Shown: positions 1 through 9,600 of the stretch, piece after piece
Layout of the letters: each line of letters starts with the position of its first letter
How positions within the stretch are numbered: the first letter of the stretch is position 1
Assembly: GCA_005798285.1 (NCBI GenBank)
Contig: SYKE01000287.1
Coordinates: 1 to 52,462 of the forward strand
Reading direction: 5' to 3'
Length of the DNA: 52,462 nucleotides
From: Actinomycetota bacterium
Lineage (GTDB): Bacteria > Armatimonadota > SYMT01
Made by a program: the position numbers and the translations under genes
The notes under the pieces: model-generated
Database searches by the model: none
The model's input: only the letters and a program-made list of their open reading frames with translations
Told to the model about the DNA's origin: nothing

Positions 1-579
1 ACCGCCGAAGCCTTGAGGACCGCCCGGTCCACCAAAGCCTTGAGGACCACCCGGTCCACCGAAGCCCTGGGGTCTACCGGGTCCACCGAAGCTCTGGGGA
101 CCGCCGGGACCGCCGAAGCCCTGGGGACCGCCGGGACCGCCCGGGCCAAACGGCCGACCCTGAGGTCCACCGGGTTGTCCGGGGCCCGACATCCCCTCGG
201 GCCCGCCGCCGAAGTTCGGGCGCAGTTCGTCCGTGGAGAGCTTGCCGTCCTTGTTCTTATCGAGGTTGCGGAGCGCTGCCGCGGCCCGGTTGATCTCGGG
301 GGTCGAAAGCTCGCCGTCGCTGTTGAGGTCCAGGGTCTGCATGACCGGGAGGCGGCGGAACAGCATGCGCGGCCCGTCGTCTTGCGGTCCGCGCGGCCCC
401 TGGGCAGAGTTTCGCGCGCTACCCGGCGCCGGTCGGTCCGGGTTCCGCATCCCCGGTCGCGCCTGGGGGCCCCGATTTCCGGAGCCCGGAACGCCCTGGG
501 GGGTTTGAGCCATCGCGCTTGAGGCGACTGCTGCTGCGGCCGCTCCAAGCACTGCGATCTTACAGCCGTTCTTCGTCAT
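1..579 (-). CDS. Secreted EF-hand, Gly/Pro-rich repeat protein (3' end outside window)
   Basis: The frame opens with ATG at 579 and runs without a stop off the left edge (193 codons seen), so the C-terminus is missing. GGAG lies about 9 nt upstream of the ATG. Residues 1-24 (MTKNGCKIAVLGAAAAAVAS, then SAMA) form a signal peptide. Two EF-hand loops follow, DLNSDGELSTPE and DKNKDGKLSTDE, with Asp, Asn and Asp at the calcium-binding positions. The visible C-terminal part is a repeat built on GGPQGFGGPGGP. This is probably an exported calcium-binding or low-complexity surface protein, a type common in Planctomycetota and Armatimonadota. It lies 89 bp downstream of the peptidase gene on the same strand and may be cotranscribed. 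The repeat makes collapse or length polymorphism likely. Confidence 0.8.
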   Translation of the reverse strand, partial: MTKNGCKIAVLGAAAAAVASSAMAQTPQGVPGSGNRGPQARPGMRNPDRPAPGSARNSAQGPRGPQDDGPRMLFRRLPVMQTLDLNSDGELSTPEINRAAAALRNLDKNKDGKLSTDELRPNFGGGPEGMSGPGQPGGPQGRPFGPGGPGGPQGFGGPGGPQSFGGPGRPQGFGGPGGPQGFGGPGGPQGFGG

Positions 580-668
580 CGTTGTCGTCTCCGCATCTCC
601 GCTGAACCACTCTCAGCTCAGGAGACGGCTGCCACATAAAGAAAACGTGAAGGTCCAGAGATTCTCGC

Positions 669-2954
669 TCACGGCGCCGTGGGAGCCTCGGGCACTTTGC
701 CGCCAAGCAGGCTGCGAACCCAGAAGTCGTGTCGCTCTCGATTCAGGTGAGCGCCCTGCGCAATGCCGTGGGAGCTCTCGGGATAGAGCATCAACTCGAA
801 GCGCTTGTTGTTGTTGGTGAGCCACTGCACCACCTGCAGGGTGTTTTGAGTGTGGACGTTGTTGTCCACCAGCCCATGTACCAATCGGAGGCCGCCCGTG
901 TAACGATCTCGGTAGGTGAGAACGGCGCCCGACTTGTAGCCGTCGGGGTTTTCCTTCGGCGTGTCCATATAGCGTTCGGTGTAAATGGTGTCGTAGAGTT
1001 CCCACGCCGTTACGGATGCCGTCGCGTGGCCGAAGTTGAATCCGGGGCCGTCCGGCGACTCGGGGCCCTTGCCGCCGCGGAAAAGCCCCATCAGCGTGGT
1101 GTAGCCGCCGTAACTTCCGCCGGTGATCGCGATCCGATCTTTGGCAATGAACGGTTTCGCACGCAGCCACTTTGCCGCGGTGAGCAGATCCGTCACCTCC
1201 CACTTGCCGAGACAGCGGTGCATGGCGTCGATGCCGCGCCGGCCGAACGCGCCACCGCCGCGATGGTCGACGGAGATCGTGATCACGCCCCGCTGGGCCC
1301 AGTAGTGCGCTTCTCCCCGTTGCCACGCATTGCGGACGGCGCCGAAGTCGGGACCTCCATAGATGGAGAAGATGACCGGGTACTGCTTCGTCCCGTCGTT
1401 GGGGTCGAAGTTGGGGGGCAGTATCCAGTAGGCGGGCAGGTCGAACTGCCCGTCATCGGACTTGATCGTGAAGCACTCGCCTTTGCCCCAGGCGGTCGTC
1501 TCAAACTCGCGGGTTCGGGCGGAGCCGAGTTCGCGGATCTTCGTGCCGTCGGACTTGTAAAGCACGGCAGAGCCGGGGTTGGCGAGGGAGTTGAAGGTGT
1601 CGATGAAGTAGGTCCCGCCGGGAGAGACGTTTGCCGTGTGTTGGCCTTCGCCATGGGTCAGTTGCTCGGTCTTGCTGCCGTCAAGTCTGGCCCGCAGCCA
1701 GTGAGTGTCCCACGGCTTTTCGGGATTGGCCGTGAAGTAGATCCAGCCCTGCTTTTCGTCGATGCGCTGGATACTGCGGACTCGATAGGAGCCGGTGGTC
1801 AGCCGGCGGTTCAGCGATCCATCGAGATTGTGGACGTAGAGATGCTCCCATCCATCTCGATCCGAGCGGAGCAGCATCGTCTTGCCGCCCTCGAGAAACT
1901 TGATGTCTTTGAAGAACTCGACCCAGGTCGCTCTCGCTTCTTCGTGGATCTGAGTTTTCGCGCCGGTTGCAGGGTCGCAGCGGTACAGGCGGAGGCGATC
2001 CTGCGAGCGGGGCATCCACTGGGCGATGAGCGACTTCGAGTCTGGGGTCCAGAAGGGCCATGCGAGGTAATGATCGCCTAGCGGCTCGAAGTCCATCCAT
2101 GTGGTTTTGCCGTCCGCCACCGTGACCACGCCGAGCCGAACCGGTGGGTTGGGATCACCCGCCTTGGGGTATCGCTGGAATTCCAGCGTTCCATGCTGCC
2201 AGGTGGGTTCGCTCGCCACGCCGGGCCCGAGCCGGTAGATGGGGAACTTCGGAACCGGGGCATCGTCGAACCGGAGAAAGGCGATGCGTGTGCCATCGGG
2301 CGACCACCAGTAGCCGGCGCCGTGGTCGAGGAGTTCTTCCCAGTAGACCCACGAGGGAGCTCCATTGAGGATCGTGTCGGACCCGTCGGTCGTGAGCCGT
2401 CGTTCGATCCCCGCCTTAGAGTCGAAGACGCAGAGATTGTTGTTGAGCACATACGCCGTGAGGCGTCCATCCGGCGAAGACTGTCGATAGCGAGACTCCG
2501 CCGGGATCACGTCGAGCTTCCGCGTCCCGGTCCCGGCCGCGACGGTGGGGGACGGAGCCGGAGCAGCCGCCGGTGGGTTCGCCCCGACTCCGCCTCTCCG
2601 CCTTCCCGCTCCGGCGCCCGGCGCGGCCGGAACCGCACCGCTGTGGAGGGTCGCCTTGCCGTCGCTCACCGCGACCGAATAGGTCTTGCGGGCTCCATCC
2701 GCATCTGCTCGGAGTTCGAGGTAGTGCTCATCGTCGACCCAGCCCACGATCGCCGGCAAGCTGCTGCCGCCGCCCCCGCCCCTCCCTCGGCCGCCGAACC
2801 CGGGTCCACCGCCAAAAGTCTGTTCGTAACTCAACCAGCGCCGCGCCGGATCCTGAGCGCCCGCCGAGCGGGGATGCGTCAGGAGCGCGGCTCCGGCCAT
2901 CAGGAGGAGGGCGGCCCAGCGGCCGCGGGAGTGCAGGGAGTGTCGAGCGAACAT
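669..2954 (-). CDS. S9 family (DPP-IV type) prolyl oligopeptidase, secreted
   Basis: The product has 761 aa and an N-terminal signal peptide (about residues 1-34, ending near SAGAQ), so it acts in the periplasm or outside the cell. Residues about 150-520 match the DPP-IV N-terminal beta-propeller (YVLNNNLCVFD, WSPDGTRIAFLRFDD, YPVIFSIYGGP at the transition to the hydrolase). The catalytic alpha/beta-hydrolase domain holds GGSYGG (Ser614), GLVDNN (Asp697) and SSHG (His729), a complete Ser-Asp-His triad. The length fits dipeptidyl peptidase IV homologues, which remove N-terminal dipeptides after Pro or Ala. A Gly-rich insert lies after the signal peptide at residues about 48-62. No strong Shine-Dalgarno is visible before the ATG. 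The role is probably in peptide scavenging. The triad and fold are clear, but substrate preference is inferred. Confidence 0.93.
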   Translation of the reverse strand: MFARHSLHSRGRWAALLLMAGAALLTHPRSAGAQDPARRWLSYEQTFGGGPGFGGRGRGGGGGSSLPAIVGWVDDEHYLELRADADGARKTYSVAVSDGKATLHSGAVPAAPGAGAGRRRGGVGANPPAAAPAPSPTVAAGTGTRKLDVIPAESRYRQSSPDGRLTAYVLNNNLCVFDSKAGIERRLTTDGSDTILNGAPSWVYWEELLDHGAGYWWSPDGTRIAFLRFDDAPVPKFPIYRLGPGVASEPTWQHGTLEFQRYPKAGDPNPPVRLGVVTVADGKTTWMDFEPLGDHYLAWPFWTPDSKSLIAQWMPRSQDRLRLYRCDPATGAKTQIHEEARATWVEFFKDIKFLEGGKTMLLRSDRDGWEHLYVHNLDGSLNRRLTTGSYRVRSIQRIDEKQGWIYFTANPEKPWDTHWLRARLDGSKTEQLTHGEGQHTANVSPGGTYFIDTFNSLANPGSAVLYKSDGTKIRELGSARTREFETTAWGKGECFTIKSDDGQFDLPAYWILPPNFDPNDGTKQYPVIFSIYGGPDFGAVRNAWQRGEAHYWAQRGVITISVDHRGGGAFGRRGIDAMHRCLGKWEVTDLLTAAKWLRAKPFIAKDRIAITGGSYGGYTTLMGLFRGGKGPESPDGPGFNFGHATASVTAWELYDTIYTERYMDTPKENPDGYKSGAVLTYRDRYTGGLRLVHGLVDNNVHTQNTLQVVQWLTNNNKRFELMLYPESSHGIAQGAHLNRERHDFWVRSLLGGKVPEAPTAP

Positions 2955-3101
2955 GGATCGGACCCCGGAAGTATCGACCGCCGATGCGTGCCCGTTGGGG
3001 CGGGTCGGTCGAATAGCATGTCCGCCGACAATCCGCCGGATGCCTCCCTCGCGGGGAATGCGGGCTCGCTGGTTCGCGCCGGCGCCCTGGCCGCCTGTCG
3101 A

Positions 3102-3133
3102 GGAGATCGGAGCCGCAGGCAGCTCCGGTCTCC
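3102..3133 (-). terminator. Stem-loop downstream of wrbA
   Basis: Two 12-nt arms (GGAGATCGGAGC and GCTCCGGTCTCC) pair with one G-U across an 8-nt loop. The stem begins 23 bp past the wrbA stop. No T-run follows on the minus strand, so this may be a Rho-dependent or processing hairpin, not a classical intrinsic terminator. Confidence 0.4.
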
Positions 3134-3155
3134 CGACAGGGTCCCGCCGCGGCCC

Positions 3156-3788
3156 TTAACGCTGGGTGTGACCGGCCTTCAGGGCCGCGGCGATCTTCGC
3201 GACATGGCTCCCCTGGAAGCGGGCTATGGCCAGCTCGTTTTCGGAGGGGGATCTCGATCCGTCGCCCCCAGCGAGCGTGCCGGCGCCGTACGGCGAGCCG
3301 CCGGTGATCTCCGACATGTTCACCAGCTCCTGGCAGGAGTAGGGGACTCCCACGATGATCATCCCGTGGTGCAGCAGCGTGGTGTGGAAGCTCGTGATGG
3401 TGGTTTCCTGGCCGCCGTGCTGGGTGCCGGTGGACGTGAAGACACTCCCCACTTTGCCGATGAGGCCCCCGGTTGCCCAGATGCGGCCGGTCTGATCCAG
3501 GAAGTTCCGCATTTGCGCCGCCATATTCCCGAACCGCGTCGGCGTCCCGAAGATGATGGCGTCCGCTTCGAGGAGACTATCCGGCGTTGCAACCGGCACG
3601 TCGGCAAAGCTTGCCCGGGCCGCCGAGGCGCCGGCCCGCGCCAGCGCCTCCGGAGGAATCAACTCCGCGACCTGGTAGAGGTGGGCTTCCACCCCCTCCA
3701 CCGCCCGGACGCCTTCCGCGACCGCCTGGGCCATGGTGTTGATGTGGCCATACATGCTGTAGTAGACAACGTGAACGCGCGTGCGCAT
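3156..3788 (-). CDS. wrbA: NAD(P)H:quinone oxidoreductase, WrbA-type flavodoxin-like protein
   Basis: The product has 210 aa, the usual WrbA length of about 200. It is a flavodoxin-fold, FMN-dependent enzyme that reduces quinones by two electrons and so avoids semiquinone radicals; it acts in the cytoplasm. The N-terminus [20 protein letters not shown] carries the phosphate-binding loop (YYSMYGH). Other hallmarks are [10 protein letters not shown], the WrbA motif around [18 protein letters not shown], and [23 protein letters not shown] chose the ATG at 3788, not an upstream extension, because homology starts there and GGAG sits 6 nt before it. The gene lies 46 bp downstream of a pirin gene on the same strand, behind a MarR-type operator, so it is probably induced by quinone or phenolic compounds. 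Confidence 0.93.
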   Translation of the reverse strand: MRTRVHVVYYSMYGHINTMAQAVAEGVRAVEGVEAHLYQVAELIPPEALARAGASAARASFADVPVATPDSLLEADAIIFGTPTRFGNMAAQMRNFLDQTGRIWATGGLIGKVGSVFTSTGTQHGGQETTITSFHTTLLHHGMIIVGVPYSCQELVNMSEITGGSPYGAGTLAGGDGSRSPSENELAIARFQGSHVAKIAAALKAGHTQR

Positions 3789-3834
3789 GGGGATCTCCAG
3801 GCTTCCTAGCGCCGTGAACGGCTCCGATAGACTC

Positions 3835-4548
3835 TCAAGCAAGGTCGAACAAAAGGATCTCCGCGGGTTCGAGTCCGCGGATCGACAGGGACTCATCAGT
3901 TGTGGTGGAGGCATCCATGGAGGCGCCGTCGCCCTCCCGCAGAACCACTCCGTTCAACTCGACCGAACCGGTGGCCACCTGAATCCAGGCGCCTCGACCG
4001 GCGGTCAATACGTGGGTGATGCTCTCGTCGGGACCGACCCGGCCGGCGAAGACGCGAGCATCCTGGTTCAACTGGACGGCGCCTACCTCCGGGCCGTTCG
4101 GGGCGGCGATCAAGATCAACCGACTCTGCAGGGCCTCTTGGGGGAAGGTGGTTTGTTCATAGCCGGGCTTCAATCCCTTTCGGTCGGGTCGAATCCAGAT
4201 CTGGAGCAGTCGCAGTGGTTCCGTCTCGGAGGCATTCGCCTCACTGTGAATGATACCGGAGCCGGCTGTCATCCGCTGAATCTCCCCCGGCCCGATGATC
4301 CCGGCGCCCCCGGTGCTGTCGCGATGGGCGACCGCTCCTCGCAGCACCCACGTAAGGATCTCCATGTCCTGATGGGGATGCGCGCCGAAGCCCCCGCCGC
4401 CCGCGATGACGTCGTCATTGATGACTCTCAGTGTGCGGAAACCGCGATGTTCGGGCGTGTGGTAGTCGCCGAACGAGAAGGTGTGCCGGCTGTCGAGCCA
4501 CCCCCACTCGGTATGTCCGCGCTCATCGGATCGTCTCACGTTCAACAT
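3835..4548 (-). CDS. Pirin family bicupin (YhhW/quercetinase-like)
   Basis: The product has 237 aa, close to E. coli YhhW (about 231 aa). The N-terminal cupin contains [12 protein letters not shown] and later SGIIHSE, which supply the two His, third His and Glu that bind iron in pirins. Some members are quercetin 2,3-dioxygenases. The frame extends to a TTG at 4572, but that codon lies inside the operator. The start at 4548 ([12 protein letters not shown]) matches family N-termini and has AAAGG about 10 nt upstream. A perfect MarR-type palindrome ends 23 bp before this start. The gene is followed by wrbA and preceded by a MarR regulator, all on one strand, which fits a phenolic/quinone response unit. 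Enzymatic activity on quercetin is inferred. Confidence 0.92.
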   Translation of the reverse strand: MLNVRRSDERGHTEWGWLDSRHTFSFGDYHTPEHRGFRTLRVINDDVIAGGGGFGAHPHQDMEILTWVLRGAVAHRDSTGGAGIIGPGEIQRMTAGSGIIHSEANASETEPLRLLQIWIRPDRKGLKPGYEQTTFPQEALQSRLILIAAPNGPEVGAVQLNQDARVFAGRVGPDESITHVLTAGRGAWIQVATGSVELNGVVLREGDGASMDASTTTDESLSIRGLEPAEILLFDLA

Positions 4549-4570
4549 GGTCTTCATCCCTTTAGAACGC

Positions 4571-4592
4571 AATAGTTCACAATTGAACTATT
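4571..4592. promoter_or_regulatory. MarR-type operator O1 upstream of pirin
   Basis: This is a perfect inverted repeat: AATAGTTCA, then CAAT, then TGAACTATT (9-bp arms). It lies 23 bp upstream of the pirin ATG and is far more AT-rich than its surroundings. On the minus strand TTGCGA (4594-4599) and ACTATT (4571-4576), spaced by 17 bp, could serve as -35 and a weak -10, so a bound repressor would cover the promoter. A near-identical site sits before the MarR gene, which implies one regulator for both. Confidence 0.75.
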
Positions 4593-4605
4593 GTCGCAAG
4601 CAAAA

Positions 4606-5001
4606 CTAATCTGAAAGCAATCGCAGCAGTCGGATGAGCTCTTCCTGCTGGGTCTCCTCCAGGCGCCCTTCGAACAGGGCGGCGAGCCACTCGACGTGGG
4701 TCGGGTAGACGCTGCGGAACAGTTCGGTTCCTGACTCGGTCAGTTCCGCGATTACCTCGCGCTCACAATCGCAGCTCCGGGCCCGCACCACGAACCCTCT
4801 CTCCCTGAGTTGCTTCACCACCTGAGTGGTACGGCTTTTTGTAAGGAGCGAGCGGCCTGCAAGCTCGCCCATCTTCAGAGGACCGTGCACGCCGAGCGTC
4901 ACCAGGCAGTCGAACTCGCTGTGACCGAGTCCGTACTCCGCGATCCGCCGGCTATCTGCGTCGATGACCCCGCGATGGGCTTCCACCAACGCGCGCAGCA
5001 T
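4606..5001 (-). CDS. MarR-family transcriptional regulator
   Basis: The product has 131 aa from the chosen start; typical MarR proteins have 135-150. It is a winged-helix DNA-binding dimer: SEFDCLVTLGVHGPLKMGEL (helices 2-3), a recognition helix near LTKSRTTQVVKQLRERGFV, and the wing RARSCDCEREVIAELTESG. The wing carries Cys-Asp-Cys, a possible redox or electrophile sensor, although this is inference. The frame opens at ATG 5049, but a perfect GGAGG at 5007-5011 lies 5 nt before ATG 5001, and the predicted -10 (5050-5055) would start transcription near 5043. I therefore prefer 5001. Operators upstream of this gene and of pirin suggest negative autoregulation plus control of pirin and wrbA. 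Confidence 0.9.
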   Translation of the reverse strand: MLRALVEAHRGVIDADSRRIAEYGLGHSEFDCLVTLGVHGPLKMGELAGRSLLTKSRTTQVVKQLRERGFVVRARSCDCEREVIAELTESGTELFRSVYPTHVEWLAALFEGRLEETQQEELIRLLRLLSD

Positions 5002-5049
5002 GCGGACCTCCGTCCGGTTCCGAAAGTCGAGATTGCGTTCCACGAACAT

Positions 5050-5078
5050 ACTGTAACACAGAACAGTTCAATTGTAAA
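5050..5078 (-). promoter_or_regulatory. Predicted sigma70-type promoter of the marR gene
   Basis: Reading the minus strand, TTTACA (5073-5078, 5 of 6 to consensus) is followed after 17 bp by TACAGT (5050-5055, 4 of 6). Transcription would begin near 5043, which leaves a leader of about 40 nt before the ATG at 5001. The -35 element and most of the spacer lie inside operator O2, as expected for autorepression. Confidence 0.55.
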
Positions 5079-5083
5079 CTATT
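5062..5083. promoter_or_regulatory. MarR-type operator O2 upstream of marR
   Basis: On the minus strand this 22-bp site reads AATAGTTTA, CAAT, TGAACTGTT. It matches O1 (4571-4592) at 20 of 22 positions and keeps the central CAATTG. It is a slightly imperfect inverted repeat. The TAG stop of the upstream Kelch-like gene (5079-5081) lies inside it, so the operator partly overlaps coding sequence. Confidence 0.72.
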
Positions 5084-6428
5084 TTGAAGTGCCTCGTGAG
5101 AGCTTCCAGACGTCCGGCTCCATGTTGTTGCCGGCCACCATCCAGAGGGCGCCGGCGTGCACGTAGAGACTCGCGGCATGGCGAGGCTTCCAGGGGGTAT
5201 TGGGAACTTCGTACCAGTTTTCGCCATCCTCGGAGTACCAGACGTCGTTTCGATTGGCGCGGGCGTAGCCTTCGGTCACCCAGAGGCGTCCGTCGAACAC
5301 GGCGACGTCGTGGTACTGGCGCGCGGTCCAGGGAGACTCGTGGAGGTGACGGGTCCACCGGGAGCCGTCGGCACTGCTCCAGACGTCGTTGTAGTAGTTG
5401 CGCTCCGGCATCTTCGGCGTATCGTAGGTGCCGCCACCGAGAATCCAGATGCGGTCTTTATGAACAGCAGAGCCTCCGATCATACCGCGAGGAGACCATG
5501 CGGGTTCGCGCACCGGGACTTCCTCCCACTCCACGCCGTCTCGAGAGCGCCACACGTCTCGGCGGACCCCTTCCGGTCCGGGCGCAAACTGCGGCACGAC
5601 CTGGCCGCCCATCACCCAGAGGTAGTCCTTGAACGCCACGGTGTAGTGGAGGGCGCGCGGTCCCCACGGCACCGGGCGACCCGCGTTCACCTGGGTCCAG
5701 CGCTTGCCGTCGCTGGAGTTCCACACATCGAAGTGGTAGTGGCCCTGATTGACGTCGCCGCCGACGATCCACATCTTGTCCCGATGGACGGCATAGCCCG
5801 CGGTGTGGCGGCCCTCCCAATCGGTGTTCGGGTCGAACGATTTGTCCAGGAAGGTGTTCGGTTTTTCAAGCGTCCAGTCACGACCGTCGGCCGAGGACCA
5901 GACCTCGTTGTTGCAGACGCGGGGGAAGGCCTTCTTGATGCCCGGGTTCCACCCCCCGAGGAACCACATGCGGTCCCGATACGTCAGCGCTCCGGCGCCG
6001 TCGCGAGGCGCGAACGCCGCCGTCATGGTGATTTTTTCCCACCGATACTCCGGCACTTCCGCCGAAGGACCAAGCCGCACCCGGCTTTCAGCCAGCGCCT
6101 TGCCGGCGGAACTCACCCGCACTCGAGCGCTGCCCGTACCCGAGGGAACGGTCCAGAGGAACCGTCCGGCCTCGGCGAGTGCGCGGCCGATCGACTGCCA
6201 GGTCTTCCCGCCGTCGGTCGACCAGAGGAGTTCCACGTCCTCCCCGATGGGTTCGGAAGAGGCGCCTCGCTTCCAGCGAATCACCTGGCGGCTGCCTTCA
6301 CGCCATCGGGCTCCCTCACGGGGTTGTTCCAATTCCCAGTCGGCCGCCGCTGCCGTGCTCACGCGTCCCGCCGCGAGAGCAGAAGCGCCGACCGCCAGCG
6401 CGTGTCGTCGAGAGATTCGTTCCGCCAT
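5079..6428 (-). CDS. Tat-exported Kelch/beta-propeller protein with N-terminal Ig-like domain
   Basis: The product has 449 aa. The N-terminus ISRRHALAVGASALAAG is a twin-arginine-type signal, so the protein is probably exported folded. Residues about 35-125 look like an Ig-like beta-sandwich (VELLWSTDGGKTWQSIG). From about 130 to the end there are six repeated blades with the pattern NDVWSSADGxxW plus DRxWxxGG, for example YNDVWSSADGSRWTRH and DRIWILGGGTYD, as in Kelch/galactose-oxidase-like propellers. No catalytic Cys-Tyr pair typical of galactose oxidase was identified. The function is unknown, perhaps carbohydrate or protein binding. The stop codon falls inside the MarR operator of the next gene on the same strand. 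Confidence 0.82.
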   Translation of the reverse strand: MAERISRRHALAVGASALAAGRVSTAAAADWELEQPREGARWREGSRQVIRWKRGASSEPIGEDVELLWSTDGGKTWQSIGRALAEAGRFLWTVPSGTGSARVRVSSAGKALAESRVRLGPSAEVPEYRWEKITMTAAFAPRDGAGALTYRDRMWFLGGWNPGIKKAFPRVCNNEVWSSADGRDWTLEKPNTFLDKSFDPNTDWEGRHTAGYAVHRDKMWIVGGDVNQGHYHFDVWNSSDGKRWTQVNAGRPVPWGPRALHYTVAFKDYLWVMGGQVVPQFAPGPEGVRRDVWRSRDGVEWEEVPVREPAWSPRGMIGGSAVHKDRIWILGGGTYDTPKMPERNYYNDVWSSADGSRWTRHLHESPWTARQYHDVAVFDGRLWVTEGYARANRNDVWYSEDGENWYEVPNTPWKPRHAASLYVHAGALWMVAGNNMEPDVWKLSRGTSK

Positions 6429-6651
6429 TCGGGCCGCCTTTCGTGAGATGCGGGTAATCCGGGATCAGGACATGAAGCCGGTGACGGTGGACCGAAACCC
6501 GGTTTCATCACCGCGATACGACGGCCCGCATCCAAATGCCTTCTTCCATATAGCGCTCTACCGGAGGAGCCGAAGGAGCCGCGGAGCCCGAGCGGGAAAC
6601 CAGGTGCAGGCGGCCCGATATCGTTCCCGGGCGGCGCTGACTGGAACCGTC

Positions 6652-9600
6652 ATGGCGAACCAGCCTCCCTTTGAAAAACCCGCCGCCGCGGGTGTGCCTT
6701 CCGACGTCGCGGAAATCCTCGCTCCCGGCCTTTATGATCGTGTGGTGACCACCGAGCTGGCGGCACGGATCTCCGCCGTGGAAGCGGGGACACACGTGCG
6801 GACGGCGCCCCTCCCCTCCGATCGGTCGGCGTCGCTGCTGAGCCGGCACCTGGGGGAGACGGCGGAACGGATTCTGCGGGCCGAGGACGAACGGGTCGGC
6901 GCCGGGGCCGAGCGCGCCGAGGCCCAGCGGCAGCGGGCAGTGCTCGCCGCTCGCAGAGCGCTTCAGGCGCTGGAGGGGGACGTCGGCGAGGGCTGGGGCG
7001 ACCTCTACCCGGATGTGGCCGGCCGCCTCCTCACCGCCGTGTGGACCGGCGCCCATCCACCGGATCCTCCGGGGATTCCGCTCTCCGAGAGTGCGCTGCT
7101 CATCAATGAGCCGGGCGAGCCGTCTCTCAACGCGCAACTCCGGACGGAGCTCGAGTCGGCGGATCGCGTCGACCTGATCTGCGCCTTCATTCAGTGGAAT
7201 GGCGTCCGGCTGCTGGAAACCGCCCTGGAACGGTTTCTCGGGCGCGGCGGCACGATGCGCGTGATCACCTCCACCTACCTTCAGGCCACGCAGCGAAAAG
7301 CGCTGGATCGCCTGGTGGCGTTGAGTGCGGAGGTGCGCGTTGCTTATGAGTCGGAGCCGGCCCAGACTCGACTCCACGCCAAGGCATGGCTGTTTCACCG
7401 GAACTCAGGCTTTCACACGGCCTACATCGGCTCCTCGAACCTCTCTCGGAGCGCTCTCATCGACGGTCGGGAGTGGAACGTTCGACTCTCCCAGCGCGAT
7501 GCCGCCGGGATCCTGAACCACTTCCAGATCGCCTTCGAGCGCTATCTGGCCGATCCCAGCTTCGAGCCGTATGATCCCGCGCGCGACGGCGACCGGTTGG
7601 ACGGGGCGCTTGATGCCTCGGTGCGAACTCGGAGCGACGAGGACTCTCTGGGCGCCTACCTCGACGTGCATCCGTATCCGCACCAGACTCGCATCCTGGA
7701 GCAGCTCGACGTGGAGCGGGAGCGCCGTGGCAACTGGCGCAACCTGGTTGTGGCGGCCACCGGCACCGGGAAGACCGTGGTCGCCGCCATCGACTTCGAG
7801 CGGGTCCAGCGGGCGAAGGGTCCGCTCTCGCTCCTCTTCGTGGCTCACCAGGGGGAGATCTTGAGGCAGGCCCGGCGGCAGTTTCGGAATGTTCTGCGAA
7901 GGTCGGACTTTGGCGAGTTGTGGGTGGACGGATCCACGCCGAAGGAGTGGCGGCACGTCTTCGCCAGCGTTCAGTCGCTGAACCAGAACCTGGAGCTGCT
8001 GAACCCGGAGCAGTTCGACTTCCTCATCATCGACGAGATGCACCACATCGCCGCCGACAGCTACGAGCGGATCATGGCCCACTTCCGCCCCCGGATGCTG
8101 CTCGGTCTTAGCGCCACCCCCGAACGCATGGATGGCCAGAACACCCTGCGCCACTTCGGCGGACGAATCTCCGCCGAGCTGCGCTTGTGGGACGCCCTGC
8201 GCGAGAACCTTCTCGCTCCGTTTCACTACTTCGGACTTCCCCTGGAAGATGTGGACCTGAGCGGTTTTGAACTCGAGCGGGGGCTCTACCGCAGTTCGGA
8301 CCTGGATCAGGCGTACCTGGACGACCGGAGAGAGGAACGCGCCCGGAACATTCTGGGTGAGGTCAACCGGCTCACGCCGGACATCCACCAGACCCGCGCC
8401 CTCGGCTTCTGCGTATCAGTGCGCCATGCGGAGTTCATGGCCGAGCAGTGGCGCCGCGCGGGGTTGGCCGCCGAGTCGCTGAGCAGCGAAACGCCCACGG
8501 ATGTCCGTCGCCGCGCCACCGAGCGACTTCAGGCGGGAGAACTGCGCGCTGTCTTCTCGGTAAACCTGTTCAACGAAGGCGTGGATATTCCGAAGGTCGA
8601 CACGCTGCTGTTTCTCCGGCCCACGGCAAGCCCTACCATCTTCCTCCAGCAGCTCGGCCGCGGCTTGCGGCGTGCCAACGGCAAGTCGTGTGTCACCGTT
8701 CTCGATTTCATCGGCATCCAGAACCGGCGGTTTCGCTTCGATCGGCCTCTCCGGGAGCTCACCGGGCTGTCGCTTCGAGAGCTGACCCGATGTGTAGCCC
8801 ACGGCTTTGACGGGCTGCCTCCGGGTTGCCACATGGAGCTGCGGGCGGAAGCTCGGGATCGAGTGCTGGAGAGCCTGAAGCAGGCAGTTCCGTATCGAAC
8901 CGAGGCGATCCGGCGGGAGGTGGCCCTCTACGGGCATCTTCCCCTCGCGGAGTTTCTGGAGACCACGGGGATCGATCCGGCGCACCTCTACCGCGGTGGT
9001 CGAACGTACACCTCACTCCGCAGAGAAACGGGTCGGCTCCAAGCAAGTCCGGAGCCGGATGAGACCGAGGTGGGACGGAGATTCGGACGGCTTCTCGGGC
9101 TCGACGACCCGACACTGCTCGAGGAACTCTCCGCGCGGCTGGCGCAGGGCGAACCGGCTCCGGACTTCCACCGGGATCGGCGCCTCCTGATGCTGATGCT
9201 CAACCTCTGGCCGGAAGAGTGCCTGCAGGGGGATCTGCTCCCGGAAACGATCCGGTCCACGTTCCGGCTCACGGCCATTAGAGAGGAACTCCGACAGCTT
9301 CTGGAGCTTCTGGCGGCGCGCTCGGAGCGCATGACCCACCCGCTCTTGGACCACCGACTTGCAGAGGCGCCCCTTCGGCTGCACGGGCGTTACAGCCGGG
9401 ATGAAACCCTGGGCGCCTTCGGCAATTCCCGGCCGAGCACCTTCCGAGAAGGGGTCCGCTACGTGAAAGAGTGTGAGTCGGATCTGCTTCTGATCACGCT
9501 TCGGAAGAGCGACAAGCACTTCACCGAGAGCACCCGCTATCGAGACTACTTCCAATCGCGCGAGGTGCTCCATTGGGAGAGCCAGAGCACCACCCGGGCG

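Noticed and set aside
13-522. Plus-strand frame rich in Arg, Thr and Ala
   Set aside because: It is the antisense of the Gly/Pro-rich EF-hand gene; the minus strand has a start, Shine-Dalgarno, signal peptide and two EF-hands.
5803-6651. Upstream extension of the PLD-helicase frame
   Set aside because: It runs antisense to the Kelch-like gene, lacks homology, and the conserved N-terminus begins just after ATG 6652.
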